From contig OY744463.1 of NCBI GenBank assembly GCA_963556145.1, forward strand, positions 558,001 to 622,000: a stretch of 64,000 nucleotides of DNA, given 5' to 3'. The notes beneath the pieces are model-generated. The model searched no databases and was not told where the DNA came from. It saw only the letters and a program-made list of their open reading frames with translations. The position numbers were made by a program, and so were the translations under genes. Below are positions 1 to 12,006 of this stretch, one piece after another. The number at the start of each line of letters is the position of its first letter. Position 1 is the first letter of the stretch. The stretch is from Hygrocybe punicea (Eukaryota > Basidiomycota > Agaricomycetes > Agaricales > Hygrophoraceae).

Positions 1-1422
1 GTTGACTTTTTCCTGCGCCGCCCATTCCAAGCAATACCACAATCAATCGGGAGGAATTGGTAGTGGATCGTTTGAACAACTTGTCGAGGCGAGTAATCAA
101 GGCTTTTCGTGACACGAAGTGAGGCACTTGGAGTGGAGGGATGTCATAAAGAGTCGTGACCTAAATAATCGATGAGAATTTGTGTCAGAGAGTTGGATGA
201 GCCGGTCCAACCTCCTTGTACGGAAGCGCTTCCGAATCACCTGTTCACAACAACGGAGAATGATTAACCTTGTGAGGCGTGGATAATGTGCACTTCTCTG
301 CGTACCTGGGTTCGCTGAAGATCCCTCGTCCTCGAGGGGCTCTTCAAGCGACATCTCTATAGCATGCAAAACCTTTTTGTACCCAGGATCCTCTCTGTTT
401 GAGAATTTCGCCATTCCAATGTGGTCGGCATAAATAGACTCGCGATTTTCACGGGCATCACCAATAATCGCGGAATCCCCAGACACAACCTAATCAATCA
501 AAATTAGATACCAAGCCGGCATGAACGATACATGTACCTTTCCTACACCCGTCATAGCCAGCTCCTCTACAAAAGACCAGACTGCAAACATGCGCTTATC
601 CACAATGCGGCTGAAATTGTCCCTGATTCGGTCGAGGACTTGAGAATCCCTCTCAAGGTCTCGGATCAGATTCTCATTCGCATTGTACAAAGATACCCTT
701 GCAATAGAAGCCACCACCTTCGCTAGCGAAGTCATTCCGCTCCCTCGGTGAGGAGTGCCGAGGAAAATTACGCCTCGCGTAGCCGGCAAGATGCGCCCGA
801 GACGAGGTTTGGTAGCCCGAATTTGGTGCGAATGATCGAGTGCCTGCCACAGCAATCTGTTAGGTGATCATTCGGGAACGACACGAGTTTAATGACACAC
901 ATCTTTAACTAGTAGTCCACCGAGAGAGTGTGCAACAAAAACTAGCGGGCGATCTCGCTAAATGAATAGAATTTGAATCATTTCCTTAAAGATAACACTA
1001 AACTCACAGCATCCTGCCTCCTTTCTCGCGATAGTTCATTTAACAGATTTAGGGAGTGGTCGAACAGAGTGTTCAGAGACGCGCGGCCCATAAGTTGGAC
1101 AACGTTGGCGTCGTATCCAAACGTCAGGACACGGGTGTGAGATAACGCCTCCTCCTTCGACAGAAACTCCTCGGGCCAACATACATCGTCCTTTGTCCAA
1201 GTTTTCCGACGATGGCCGCGTAATCCGTGCACAAATACGATGCTAGACTCAGCAAATCAGCACGTTCGGTGCCTTGATGGGCTATTGGATTAGAACTCAC
1301 TCGGCGACGATGGGTGCCACACCGTCGAAGAGAGTTTCACAGCCAACAGGATGAGATGTCGTTGACGTTGGGTTGGATGCCGCTGCTTCACCTGTTCGAA
1401 AAACCCTGAAGATTCGATCCAT
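1..1422 (-). CDS. NLR-like protein, alpha/beta-hydrolase plus NB-ARC/NACHT P-loop (5' part; 3' end outside window)
   Basis: Seven exons join in frame on the minus strand: 1422-1301, 1242-1008, 957-899, 856-538, 489-306, 240-212 and 160-<1, all GT-AG. The start is the ATG at 1422-1420, the first in frame before the conserved block. The product opens with a serine-hydrolase fold: IVFVHGLRGHRRKTWT (about residues 40-55), the nucleophile elbow VAHSLGGLLVKD, then GVIFLGTPHRGSG. After a linker (ADHIGMAKFSNREDPGY) comes VSRKALITRLDKLF and the Walker A motif LLGMGGAGKSQ, cut by the window edge. This is the order of fungal SesB-like/NB-ARC proteins, STAND NTPases linked in other fungi to heterokaryon incompatibility and innate immunity. 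Known for the family: nucleotide-dependent oligomerisation and a C-terminal repeat sensor (TPR or WD40). The repeat type here is not visible. No stop or frameshift is seen in the part present. Confidence 0.9.
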
Positions 1423-3640
1423 TTTTACAGCTTGGGGGTGGGAGGAGAGTGATGACAGACGTGTACTCGGAATCAGGAATAAGGCATGGCAACTAAGCGC
1501 TGTGAACGTTGAAAGTGTACGTTGAACCTTAACCTTGATTTAGGGCGCTACCCTGACCCTTCACTTTCTTTCAAGTTTCAAGGATCCGACTCTACGCTCA
1601 ATCGTTCAATAATGTCCACTCTTCCAAACCTATAACAATCACCGGCGTAAGAGCCATGTGCGCCTCGTTGGTGGTTTGTATTGTCACTGTTGTGCTGTGG
1701 GTTCAAGTCCTGCATCGGAGTCGGTCCGTTTGCCCCAACCTCATGAGTTGAACGTCCCCCCAGTTGGCCGGTGGCATTAATATTGCAATCCAACTGCCCT
1801 TCTCCTGTCTGTACTCAGGCACCCCTTTCGTCGAGCTTGACTCTCCCAGCAAATGGGCGCTCCGGGCACCGCGGGCAGACGGCCAATGTGGTGCTTTCGT
1901 ACGGCAGCTGCTGTGCACTTTATATCTCCACTGCAACCTGCTTATGCATTTGCGCAGTACAATCGGTAAGGGTTGTTCTCCCTGCTCATTATTACGTGTT
2001 TTCTCAGTATTAATTATCTGCCAGCCGGGCCTCATCTCATGGTATGTGGCCTTCCAGAATGGATCCATATCCCATGGCAGGCCGCGATAACTATGACAAC
2101 AACCAAGCTTCATATCATTCGGCATGTCCTTCAAGGACAAATCCTTATCTCAATGCGGCTGCCGCTATGGGACTGCCGCCAGAAAACAACCCCACTGCGG
2201 GCGACGCTGTTCATTTTCCATCGGCTCAGGTTGCATGGCCTTCAAGGACTGGGACACATCCTTATGTGAATGCCGCTAACAGTTGCTGCAGGAGACTGCC
2301 GCCAGCAATAATCGTCATCAGGCATGGCAACCCCGATGGCAGACCTTCCACCTAACGGTATTCAGAGGAAATTCTCGATCAGTTCTACCGATCAAGAATT
2401 ACTGGGATGGTGAGAAACTGCTGAGAGAACTCAGCAAGAAGTACGATGAACTTCGGACGGTTTAGAGAAAGTTGTTTTCAATGAAGGATCTCAAGTATGT
2501 CATGTTTCACCTACGGGACTGCATCAGACGATACTGACAGCGTGCCCATCTTTAGAGCAATGGTTATGGTTCCTGTCAGTGGCGTGCTTACTCCAAATCC
2601 CTCGACTCACAAATCAGTCAGACGTCACATCATTCCACGTCTACCCTCAGCAAATCTTGCCGGATCCCAGCATCTCGAAAACCCTCCGACTTCGATACTA
2701 TCTCCGTCACCCTGAGTTGTTCAGCGGTCGCTCGGACTTCATGGATCACCGATTCGCCCGAAAGGGGTATCCAGTTTCCCGAGCAATGGTAAACTTCCCG
2801 TCGTTGTTCTAACTGGTGTTGCCTCTCCGGCTATTACTGGTGTTCTATATGCACACTTGACGCATGACATGGCCACTGCGTTTACAATCGCAGGTAATGT
2901 CCAACCGCCGAGCCCATCGCGAGAGAAACTGAAACATGAGTATTCTATATGCAGGCTACATGACAGGGGCATTTGCAATTCTTTGCGTATTGGTTAGTGT
3001 TCTGAAATTTGTCAAATTCATATGATGCCTATGGATGGTACTGTGTCGTGTGTTCAACACCCATTTACCTGGACATGATTATTTGTCAGACAAATAATTA
3101 CTAGAGGTACTTTTGTCCATCCTGCGCTTGGAGACTCTTGAGGAACTCAGGGATCGGCTTTATTTGAGACCGGCTAAGGAGAATGTTCCTGCCTCTGTCG
3201 ATTTGACTGTGAACGACAAGCAAGTTCTCTTGCTGGTTCTGGACATTTTGGAACTCGATCTCGACCAAGAGAACTTCGTACGAATGCTTGCCAGTGTTGC
3301 CAGTGAGTCTTTGCCACGTTCCACCCTGGAGATGAGGCGACAGCATGTTATATCATCGTCCAGGAAATGGGATGCAGAAACTAAATTATCCAGTCGAATG
3401 TTGCATATCTCGTCGGTCCCCCCCGTCAGGGTTCAGGAGAGGAGTAACGATTATAGTTACCAACATCGGGTATTGCCCAGTGGCCAGCTCGCCCTACTCG
3501 TTAGCACCGGGACACCGCCATAACAACGAGACGGCTGTCACTTCGGCTGCCTCAATCTCAAGAATGTCCAGTACTCACAGCAAAAACTAAGATCGTTTTT
3601 CGCGTACACTAGCGATGGAGACGTAGAGCCATGTTAACCT
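1423..3640 (+). other. unresolved region with possible plus-strand multi-exon gene
   Basis: No family is recognised. On the plus strand several short open stretches read like coding sequence. One at about 2056-2355 is Asn/Pro-rich and holds two diverged copies of a block starting ccttcaaggac (about 2129 and 2240). A second at about 2640-2890, read across a frame change, gives segments such as KLPVVVLTGVASPAITGVLY. A third is at 3113-3523, with a leucine-rich stretch VLLLVLDILELDLDQENF. I could not join them into one convincing gene, so this may be a real gene with short introns or a decayed one. The 1430-1560 part, upstream of the NLR start, should contain that gene's promoter; no clear element is visible. 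Confidence 0.3.
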
Positions 3641-5600
3641 AAGTAACCCTTTTAGCAGAGAATCTAACGATTAAACATTTTACCCTAGTATCTCGAATTT
3701 TCGGCCGCACGGAATCGGCGGTCAAGGGGAATACAATCTCGAAGTGAGAGCAAACAAGTACAGTACGCACTTCCGAGTCCATCACCACGTCAACGTCAAC
3801 CATGCATGCTGCTCGATTCAAAGAGTTCCTTGGTCGGAGGCCCTGACCCCGTAAATGGCTGTGGAAGGTCAACACTGCCCTGGACGGGAGATTCAGGTGG
3901 TGGAGACATGGTTATTGGCAATTATGATACCATATGTTGCGGACGAATTTACAGCAGCAAGTTAGACAGAAATGGCAATCAGCACATTTTATTATCCAGT
4001 TGGTTCCGCGTACTAACTACCGCAACAGTCGGCTGGAACCAGTACAGGGGGGGCTACCGGCCTATGCTAGGCCACTTGAAGCCAGGCGAGGGTGTTCGAG
4101 AACGGGGAGAGTGAAAATGCCAGGAGACTGAGTTCGGATGTGGTTGTACAGGAAAAAATTGTGTTGTCATTCGCGGAAATAAACTTGATGAGGTGTTTGG
4201 CGAGGTGAGAGCTGTCGGGGTTGAGTTGTTTGGACAGGAAGAGATGGAAAGGACAGTTCATGATGTTGGTCTGTGTTATCGTGGTCGCTGCACTAGCGAG
4301 GATATGATTTGGAACACTCACCTAATAATCGTGCTTTTCTCAGAAAAGTGGTATGTAAAGAGACGTCCGCCGGTGCGACCCGATGCCTCCAAGATCTGGT
4401 AAGGGACCGAGCAACTGCAAGATCATGGCACCACCAGGTCCAATGCCAACATCGACGGGGATGTACATTTTGAGACCAGGAAGACCGGCTGTATTCCCCA
4501 GAACGGGAGACTGAAGGGACTCCACACTTCTCCGGATGAGAAGTCTGCCATAATGCGCATACGCGTCGGAGCCGGCGGTTGGAGGGAGGCTGGGAGAAAA
4601 GCGAAGTCATATACGATGAGTCAGATTGAGATTGTGGATTCGAAGACGTTGCTTACGGCCAGAACCACTGATCAATCTGGCAGAACGGCTATCGGGCGCA
4701 GCGGCCGCAATCGCAGACGTTCATCAACTTCCGCGTCGCCATAATAAAAAGACATTGTCACGGTTCCGATGCATTCAGGTGATAGTTCAGTTCCACGCCT
4801 AATGCATTTCCCACAAGGATCGGATAGTGGACACCGTTACAGGGATAAATTCGAGATGGGTCAAGCCGATAAGAGCTAACTTCCAGGAGAGCTGCTTCAA
4901 CACTGTAAAAGCCTTGAAATTGAAGCGTGATTTCTTTACTTGTTAGATGCAGATAACTGCGGAGTTGACCCTCAACAGGTATCCTACCTTGCCCCATTCA
5001 CCTATCAACACTAGTGCAAGCGGGGCGGTCTTAATGGTTTCGAGTAGGCTCAAGGCTTCCAGCCAATACAGGAGCTTTCTATGCAGGGAAGGTTTAACTT
5101 GTGAGGAGCTTGGGTTCAGCCATTGTAGTTTGAAGGTGTTCCGCCCAGAACATACATACATACAAGAGTCAAGTAGAGATGGCTTCCTTGATGCGTGGGA
5201 CGAGATTATGATCATCGTTGCGGCAATGTGAGCTTCTAATCCAGCAAATGTTGAGTCGTAGGCCCGCCTTCATAATATTTAAGCATGCCAGCGAGTGCTG
5301 CAGTCGATAGCGAACGATTGGCCACATCATCTCGGGTCGCACACGAACTCGGCAAATGATTGGTGACTACATAATGTGAATTCGCCCGTCAGTTTCGGGT
5401 TGCGATGACGCTGGAGAGACGATAGAAAATCGAGACGAAAGACGATTCGCTATCCTGTACTTCCAGGAAGTAAATGAGATCAGTCCGATAAAGAGGTGTT
5501 CTGGCTATGACGATGACGCCAAGAACTCTCTTGAGGGTGTCCAGCAAAGCCGAGTTGTTGAATGAAAGTCGCAGGCTCTGGGCCCGGGTGAAGTTTAGAC
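3641..5600. other. no confident gene; possible NLR debris
   Basis: Short ORFs on both strands show no recognisable domain. A minus-strand stretch at about 5070-4960 reads KLLYWLEALSLLETIKTAP, which resembles the helical segment that follows the NACHT domain in Agaricomycete NLRs. It lies on the opposite strand to the NACHT remnant downstream, so if genuine it belongs to another rearranged copy. Confidence 0.25.
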
Positions 5601-5639
5601 CTGTGACCGTTCTCTCGGCAGCTAATCAAGGATCCCCTG

Positions 5640-6249
5640 ACAAAGTCTTGGCAGAGGCAAACAGAGGCGCTGGCGATGCAGGCGAATACTACGGGATCCG
5701 GGAGTGGATGGACCTTCTAGGGAACACTTCGATCAGTCGAAGGATGATCAATGATGGTTGTGGAGGATTGGACATGCAATTTCCGGTGGTTGTTCTGGAT
5801 GCTTTAGATGGATGTGGTGGTTCTAACGGTTCTCCACCCACGCAACGACGAATCGTCAGACACCCTTACGACTCGGAAATGGTCTCGCCTCCACCCGTCA
5901 TCCAAGCTCTTGATTAAGCTTGATTACGAACCGGGACCAACACATACCGCAGACATTGCGAAATGTCTGTCATCACATATCACTCGGGACCGGGGATCTC
6001 ACCAGCGGTGACCAGCCCCGAGTCAGGCGTGCGTTGATATCCAGAAGTTCTTCGAACGCGATTTCGCAGATATCGTTTCCAGACACTCATCGCCTACGCG
6101 GATATCCACTCTCCTTTCCTTCACATTCTCTGAACACCAACGTCGACGTGATGGTTGATTCGCCAGCCTGGGCCAGAGCTTCCGCTCAGCAGCAAAAGGA
6201 TGATGGGCGTCTGAGTATCACGGAGACAGCTGCGAATCTGGTCCAGTAA
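5640..6249 (+). pseudogene. NACHT/STAND NTPase fragment of an NLR gene (eroded)
   Basis: The plus strand at 5778-5860 reads FPVVVLDALDGCGGSNGSP, a Walker B strand in the style of fungal NACHT proteins (VVVxDALDEC), with Gly in place of the usual acidic residue after the DALD. The reading then changes frame: DTLTTRKWSRLHPSSKLLI (second frame, about 5858-5914), then ITNRDQHIPQTLRNVCHHI (third frame, about 5920-5980), then DIQKFFERDFADIVSRHSS (about 6040-6095). This order is that of a NACHT domain: Walker B, the sensor-like LLITSRxE strand, and the helix with FFERxFADI. At least two frameshifts and no P-loop are seen, so the copy is non-functional. It sits near the intact NLR at the left edge, as expected of a local NLR cluster. 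Confidence 0.65.
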
Positions 6250-6471
6250 CCTGATCATGAGCGATCGACAGGTTTGTTCCGGAGAGTTTACATATGGCAT
6301 ATGTCAAATTTACAAGGATTATATATCTCGTGTTTGCGGTGAAATGGAAGGCAAATCATCTGAGCCAGCAAAATCCGATCTAAAATAGTAAAATGAATGT
6401 ACAGCTACAAATAAATCAAGCATGTGGGGAGGCATAGTTGAAAGAAATGAAGGAAAGTCCATCCCAGTCGT

Positions 6472-7860
6472 CTAACCAGGAGGACTCCAAGAGTCCTTAT
6501 AAGCAGGCGGAATCTCTTCGGGGAGTCTACCCGCATCTTGATGCTGGTACGGGCCCGAACCAGATGCAACTGGTTGCGTTAAAGGCACCAAAGGGGCCTG
6601 CATCAGGGACATTGGAGGCAGCTGGGGACCTGAAGAATTCGACAGGCGTGATTTGGTCGGCACCGACACGGGGTAGAACCGGATCGAGCTGGATCCATCC
6701 GAGTATGAAGTGGAAGTGTCCGCCCCGAGAGTTGGATCCATCTTCTCATTGTACGACTGGTCGCTACCGTAGGTTTGGTACGGGACAGGCATATGTGCAG
6801 GAGGTGGTTCGGTGTGTTGCGAGGCGTACTGGGCAGGAGGAATTTGAGATGCAGGAAAGGGGAATGGCGTTGGTAGGGTTGAGGCCATTATATTAGACTT
6901 GGACAAAATCGAGGATGAGTGAGATAGAGGCTCCGTGGTGGAGGAAAGGGGCCGTTGAGTAAATTCCGGTAATACTGGCATCTCTGAAGTGCCTGTGTTC
7001 GGCCTCGATATCACATTTTGCGGGATCGGTTGTGCATTGAACTCGGTGATAAACAGGCCATCATCCAACACACCGGGTCCACTGGTGTGAATCCTTGGCG
7101 ATTTTCGTTTTAAGAAGAAAAAGATAGCCAAGAATACAAGGAGGAGAAGGAAGGCTCCAATAGCTGATCCAATAGCAATAAACTTCACAGAACTTGACGA
7201 CTTCTTTAAAGTTGGCAAAGGTGTATACCTAGATCCAACAAACCACTCAGTTCCTAACCCATTACCTTGGACGAGTGACTTACACAAATCTGTCAAGCTC
7301 ACAGACGTTAGGGTAGGAACTATTCACAACTGTGACTTTGATCTTGTGGGTCGTATTTTCGTCCAGATTTGCTTTGGAGAAGAGCAGGATAGGATCAGCG
7401 TCCGCATAGTAGTTCGATGATACCACTTCGGAGGTGCCATCGTCGAGAGTGACGTTGCATGGCCCATGATATGGTCCCTATGTGTGAGAAATGTGAGAGG
7501 ATGTTTACAGAGCAATGCGATTTCTCCTCTCTTGCCTGATTTCCCCAATACTGAATGTCGGTACCTGAGGCAATGGTCAATGAGCCTTTTAGAAACAAAG
7601 AACTCGAAGATATACGGCACACCGTTAAACTCAAATGACACCCAAGCACCTTGTACGCCGGAAAATGTATCGCTACTATCAAAAAGATTGTAAGAAGCGG
7701 GGACGTTGACGTGGGTGGTCCAATCGTTGATATTGGAATAAACCAGCAATGGAGAAGTGTCGTCGACTGACACAGGAGGTGAAGTGGATGATGCCGCTCC
7801 TGGGTACAGAGCGAGGGAGAGGGAAAGGGAGAGGGAGAGGAGAAGTAAAGAATTCGACAT
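6472..7860 (-). CDS. secreted-type I membrane protein with beta-sandwich-like ectodomain and Ser/Pro-rich tail
   Basis: Four exons join in frame: 7860-7623, 7564-7536, 7477-7284 and 7228-6472 (405 aa). I chose the ATG at 7860 because it directly precedes a signal peptide (MSNSLLLLSLSLSLSLALYP); an upstream Met at 7902 would put a charged stretch before it. The ectodomain (about residues 25-160) has the VDDTSPLLVYS...DTFSGVQGAWVSFEFNGTDIQYWG pattern and VVNSSYPNVCELDRFVYT of a large Agaricomycete family. One TM helix follows (KFIAIGSAIGAFLLLLVFLA), then basic residues and a cytoplasmic tail of about 210 residues rich in Ser, Pro and Gln. Intron 2 starts with GC (GCAAG donor at 7535) and exon 2 is only 29 nt. 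Function is unknown; the layout suggests a surface sensor or wall-associated protein. Confidence 0.8.
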
Positions 7861-8785
7861 AGGAATAAAGTTGACGAGGAGGTGGTTTCTCTCCAAGTTC
7901 ACTGGGCCAGTGGCACTATGTCGTGACTGACACTGGGCACAGCATGCAGCATGCCCGATCGGCAGCCGTGTCGAGGTTTCAGGTAATTCCGAGTGACCGC
8001 GACCTCAAGCAATACGTCTTGAGCGAGTCCGAAGTTCCTGGAATCGGTGTTCAGGATTGACGAACAGAATCCTCGTTTGCCAACAAAGGTTTTCAAGTTG
8101 GCGCTGCAGGGCACGGGTGGAGTGCCAGTGGATGCCCGGCGTCAAATACCCGATCAAACTTTATTAGCAATTTTGCTTGGCGTCATCACGGACTGTTCAC
8201 CTCAAGCTGAATACTAATGCCATTCCATGTTGATCAGTGAAATTTGGTCGGTAAGGGCATGGCTGCGCATACCTGCAGCTCAGTCTGCATATGGCAGTTC
8301 AATTGGCATTACTCGACATCAAGCATCGTTAGCAACAAATCAGTGCAAAATCAGGTCATCAAGGGCTGGGTGCTAGTAATTGTCGTCTCGTACTCGATTT
8401 CGATGGTCGAAAGGGAACAACACACTGAGTATGTCTTCAAGATAGTTGTCCTCCGAAAAATCTTGGTACGTTGGCACGGGATTTCTCGCTCTGAAGGAGC
8501 AAAATAAATTTTTGAAATTTTGAAAATGGTTCTGTTTGCAAATGCACCAGCCACAAACACAAACAAATAGACATTTTTGGTTTAGCAAGTATTTGATTTA
8601 TTTCTCCAAATGGATTTTGAAGACACCCATGGAAAGTCCCTGACCCCAACCCAACCTTGCAAAAACAAATGGAGTGCATCAATTGACGCATCCCCATTCT
8701 TCACAAGGTTGTTAAAATGGAACATGGTGGGTATAGGTGCGGTGTCAGGAATTCTGACCTGCGGTATACCTGTGCAATGCCTTAA
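7861..8785. other. intergenic, nothing recognised
   Basis: Upstream region of the membrane-protein gene, then a transition from CpG-containing to CpG-poor sequence at about 8.2-8.6 kb, which marks the left margin of the transposon nest. No coding sequence, terminal repeat or RNA gene is recognised. Confidence 0.5.
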
Positions 8786-9395
8786 TGGTCTGTGGTCAAA
8801 GTATGAAGGTGTGTACTTTGGTGATGGTCAGGTTGGAGAGAACAGTGAAATGTCCTGGGATTGAGGATTGTTCAGAGTATACAAGCAGGTGAGGAATGTC
8901 ATTGGATAGTCAGGGAGGATAATGGTAGGCACAGGATACGAAAGTGGAAATCATATATCCAGGAATGGAAATTGTCAATTATGTGTTGGTATACTGTCGA
9001 GGTGGATGTTGGTTTCATCAATGAAGGAAGGTTGCCTTTTCCAGAGGCAAATCATGACCAATCAGAAATGTGATCGCTATGGCACCAATGATCATCACAG
9101 TTATGGTCAGGATGGCCATTGTGTATCGGTTTGGGAAGACAGTATGTCATACAGCAAGGACAATGAGGGTGACATCTGTTGGCAAGGGGACTATTCGGGT
9201 ACAGTGAGGTCATGTGGGGATGTGTCCATGGTTGGTCTGGATTGTTCTAGAAGAAAGGATAAAAAGGAAACAAGAACAAGAATAAACAATGATGTCCAAA
9301 AGAAGACAAAAGGCAAATTGGAATAAAAAAGGAAAGTGTGGTAAAGCAGAATCATCATGGTGGGTACTGGAGTTGGAATCAGAGTTGTGGAGTCA
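8786..9395. repeat. dispersed repeat, copy 1 (partner at about 38528-39150)
   Basis: This block is similar in the same orientation to about 38528-39150. Shared landmarks in order are tgatggtcag, gaacagtgaaatgtc, a purine-rich ggaaacaagaacaagaa run, and gagttggaatcagagtt at the end. No coding capacity is apparent and no terminal repeats were found. It abuts the eroded hAT transposase at 9405. Confidence 0.6.
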
Positions 9396-9404
9396 AAAAA
9401 CATA

Positions 9405-10287
9405 ACACATTTGCCATTGTCGAGAAGGACTCCTTTAAGGCCATCCTGTGATACCAGCATCCAGGAATGGTCCCTCATGATATCCAGAGCTGAACAACTA
9501 TTATGGATGACATCTATTCCAAATCTCTTTGTGTTAAAGGACTTCTGCAAGAAAAATTCAAAGTGCTTGATAGCACTGTCTCCTTTACATTTGATGCTGG
9601 GACGTCATGAGCATTTGACCCTTATCTGACTGTAACGGCACATTGGATTGATGCAAAGTGGCAACTGCATGAACAAGTCCTCACATTTTGGGAGGTTGTT
9701 GGTAACCATTCTGGCAAGAACACTGGCACTCTGTTGCTTACCATTCTCGCCAAGTATGGCTTAGTAAATCCCACTAAGCTTGGGTGGTGTATGGCTGATG
9801 GTTCGACTGTCTGTGACAAGGCTATTTGAGTCTTTGCAAAGACCGTTGATCCACCTGGCAAGACATGGATTGCCAAAGAATGACGTGCATATTGCATGGA
9901 GCATGCTGTTCACTGTGCATCCCATGCATTTGTTAGCAAAGTGGGACTGATGCCAATTCATGCTGTCAAGGCTGCATTGGTGAGTTCATGAAAGGCTACC
10001 ATTGAGGACGTTGAAGAAGAAGATGATGACGATGATGGTCGTGAACTTCTCAAGGACTTGGAGGGTCTTGCTACTGTTGTTAAAACCACAGATGAACTTG
10101 CTGATGTTGAAGAGTTTGAGCCCCACAATATTCTTGGCAAAGTGCTTGCATTCATCAATCAAGTTCACTCCTCGCCACAAACTCACACCTACTTCCACAA
10201 GATTTGCAAGGATGAGAACCTGCAGCTGTTGCAGCTGCTCAAATTGATTTACACATGATGGGCTTCTTTGTATGACTTCATCCCTCA
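9405..10287 (+). pseudogene. hAT transposase, N-terminal to central part, eroded
   Basis: One plus-strand frame gives a continuous match to the Agaricomycete hAT style: HFAIVEKDSFKAIL, VSFTFDAGTS, LTVTAHWIDAKWQLHEQVL, LVNPTKLGWCMADGSTVCDKAI, AYCMEHAVHCASHAFVSKVG, an acidic stretch (EDVEEEDDDDDGRELLKDLE), and ending LLQLLKLIYT*WASLYDFIPH. The frame stays open apart from about seven stops, all TGA. Most sit where the family has Arg, so CGA to TGA by C-to-T change explains them. The C-terminal dimerisation part is absent: a non-autonomous hAT element begins at 10288. Conserved acidic residues for the DDE centre cannot be assigned with certainty by eye. Confidence 0.8.
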
Positions 10288-11375
10288 TAGTGTTGCTATA
10301 TTCCAGTTTGGAACTGAACCCTAAGTTCAGTATAAGTTCAGCACTCTGGCTGAACTGAACCACAGGTCTGGTTGCAGGTTCCAGGCCCTTCAGAAATTTC
10401 TGAACAGCTTGGAACTTTGGTCCAAACTGTGAACTCATTCTATGTAGATACTGAAATAATTAATTTTTTGTGTTAATTTTTGTGTATGAAAACATGGGAA
10501 CTTAGATCATGTGATCTTCAACATAGATATGAAACATCAACTCAACAATAAGAAAAGCAACACTCATCAAGAAACAATGATAACTTTGGTAAGTAATCAA
10601 ATAATTTTCACTTTACTGACATTTCCTTATGCAGAGAAGCATGATGAGGATGGCTGGCAGCAGCAGCGGCAGTGGCAGCACCATCAATGCCCACACCCAT
10701 GCCTGCTCATGCCCATGCCAACACCACCAATACCATGCCCACACCACACTATGCCCACAATGGAGCAAGAACAGGACACAGCAGGGAGTGGTGCACCCAC
10801 CCCCGCTGGTAAGATACATCGTCTTTATTATTTATTTATCTATACACCCCCAACAGCTCCATGATGCCTGTGAGCGTGGATGTGGCAGCAGCCCCATGGC
10901 AACCCCAGCAGCAGTGGCAGCAGCCATGGCTGCAAAGAAAATGGTGGCAGCAACAACTGCAGCAGCAATGGCAGCAGCTATGGCAGCAGTGACAGCAGCA
11001 GCAGCAACAACGGCAATGGCAGCAGTAGCAATAATGGTGCCAGCAGCAATGCAGCACCAATGGCAGCTGCAGCAACAGCAGCGACACAGCAAAATAAAGG
11101 TCCCCCCTTCCTCCCCACCCCTCCCAACTCCTTGCAACCCCAGGCCCATGTCAATTGATGTGGCACTGTGGCTTGCAAGAAAATTTGAGGGTGAAGGAGG
11201 ACAGTTCACGGTCCAAACCACATCCAGATGCAGACTGAACTGCACAGAATGGTCCCATGGGGTCCCAGTTCCAGTTCAGCAGAAGGGCCAAACTGAACTG
11301 AGGGTCCAGTTTTCAGTTCAGCCAAAAAGGCCAAAAACTGGATGGTCCAGAGCAAACCGGACTTCAGCAACACTA
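10288..11375. mobile_element. non-autonomous hAT-type element, copy 1 (CAG-rich core)
   Basis: The ends are TAGTGTTGC (10288) and GCAACACTA (11375), as in the 18557-19622 copy. The subterminal sequence (gaaccctaagttcag, aagttcagc, ttcagaaatttctgaac) matches that copy after C-to-T changes. The core (about 10900-11080) is a degenerate CAG/CAA/CGG repeat followed by a short caattgatgtgg motif, the same order as in the 18.6-kb copy. No target duplication is visible: flanks are atccctca and acaaggag. One side has therefore probably been rearranged after insertion into the hAT transposase at 9405-10287. Confidence 0.7.
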
Positions 11376-11998
11376 ACAAGGAGGTAGAGACAACAAGAGT
11401 AACTAAGATGAGCAAGGAAGCCCTGGTGATGAACAACCAAGACAATGGGAAAGGCCATCAAGGGACAGTGAATGGCTTAATCCGCATGTCCACACCCACC
11501 TCCATGAGTATACCCCCACTCATGCCTGCCCCTATGTGATTCAACTGGGCCAAACATGCTGCTGTATTTCTCAATTTACAGCCATCGGGCCAACTTCAAG
11601 GCCAAAATTTGGCCATGGGAACATCACATGATTGTATTACATAAGGGTGCTGGTTCCTGATGGCATCTATCTTAAACTGATTTTTCTTTCTCTTTTGTTT
11701 CTTTTCCCTGCTTTTGTTTTGTTTTTCTTTCTTTGGCTGGTGATGGGGGTGTTACTACAAGAGGGGGCACTTGGAGTAGTTGTGCCTGAATAGTCACATA
11801 ATCTGGTTCCCATGGTTTAACATAGTCAATAGCCTTCCAGATGTAGTAGACAGTCCTATGTCAGCCTTTCAGCAGCTTCTAAGGTAGGGGACATCCACCA
11901 TCAACTAACATCACATGGTGTTACTCTTACCATCCAAAACTGGACAGCAACCTAAGATTAAGAGATACCATAGCATCAACATTGAATTATCAACATTG
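11376..11998. other. no feature recognised
   Basis: CpG-poor sequence between two hAT-type elements. No coding sequence resembling the missing C-terminal part of the interrupted hAT transposase was found. Confidence 0.4.
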
Positions 11999-12006
11999 CT
12001 CCCTAC

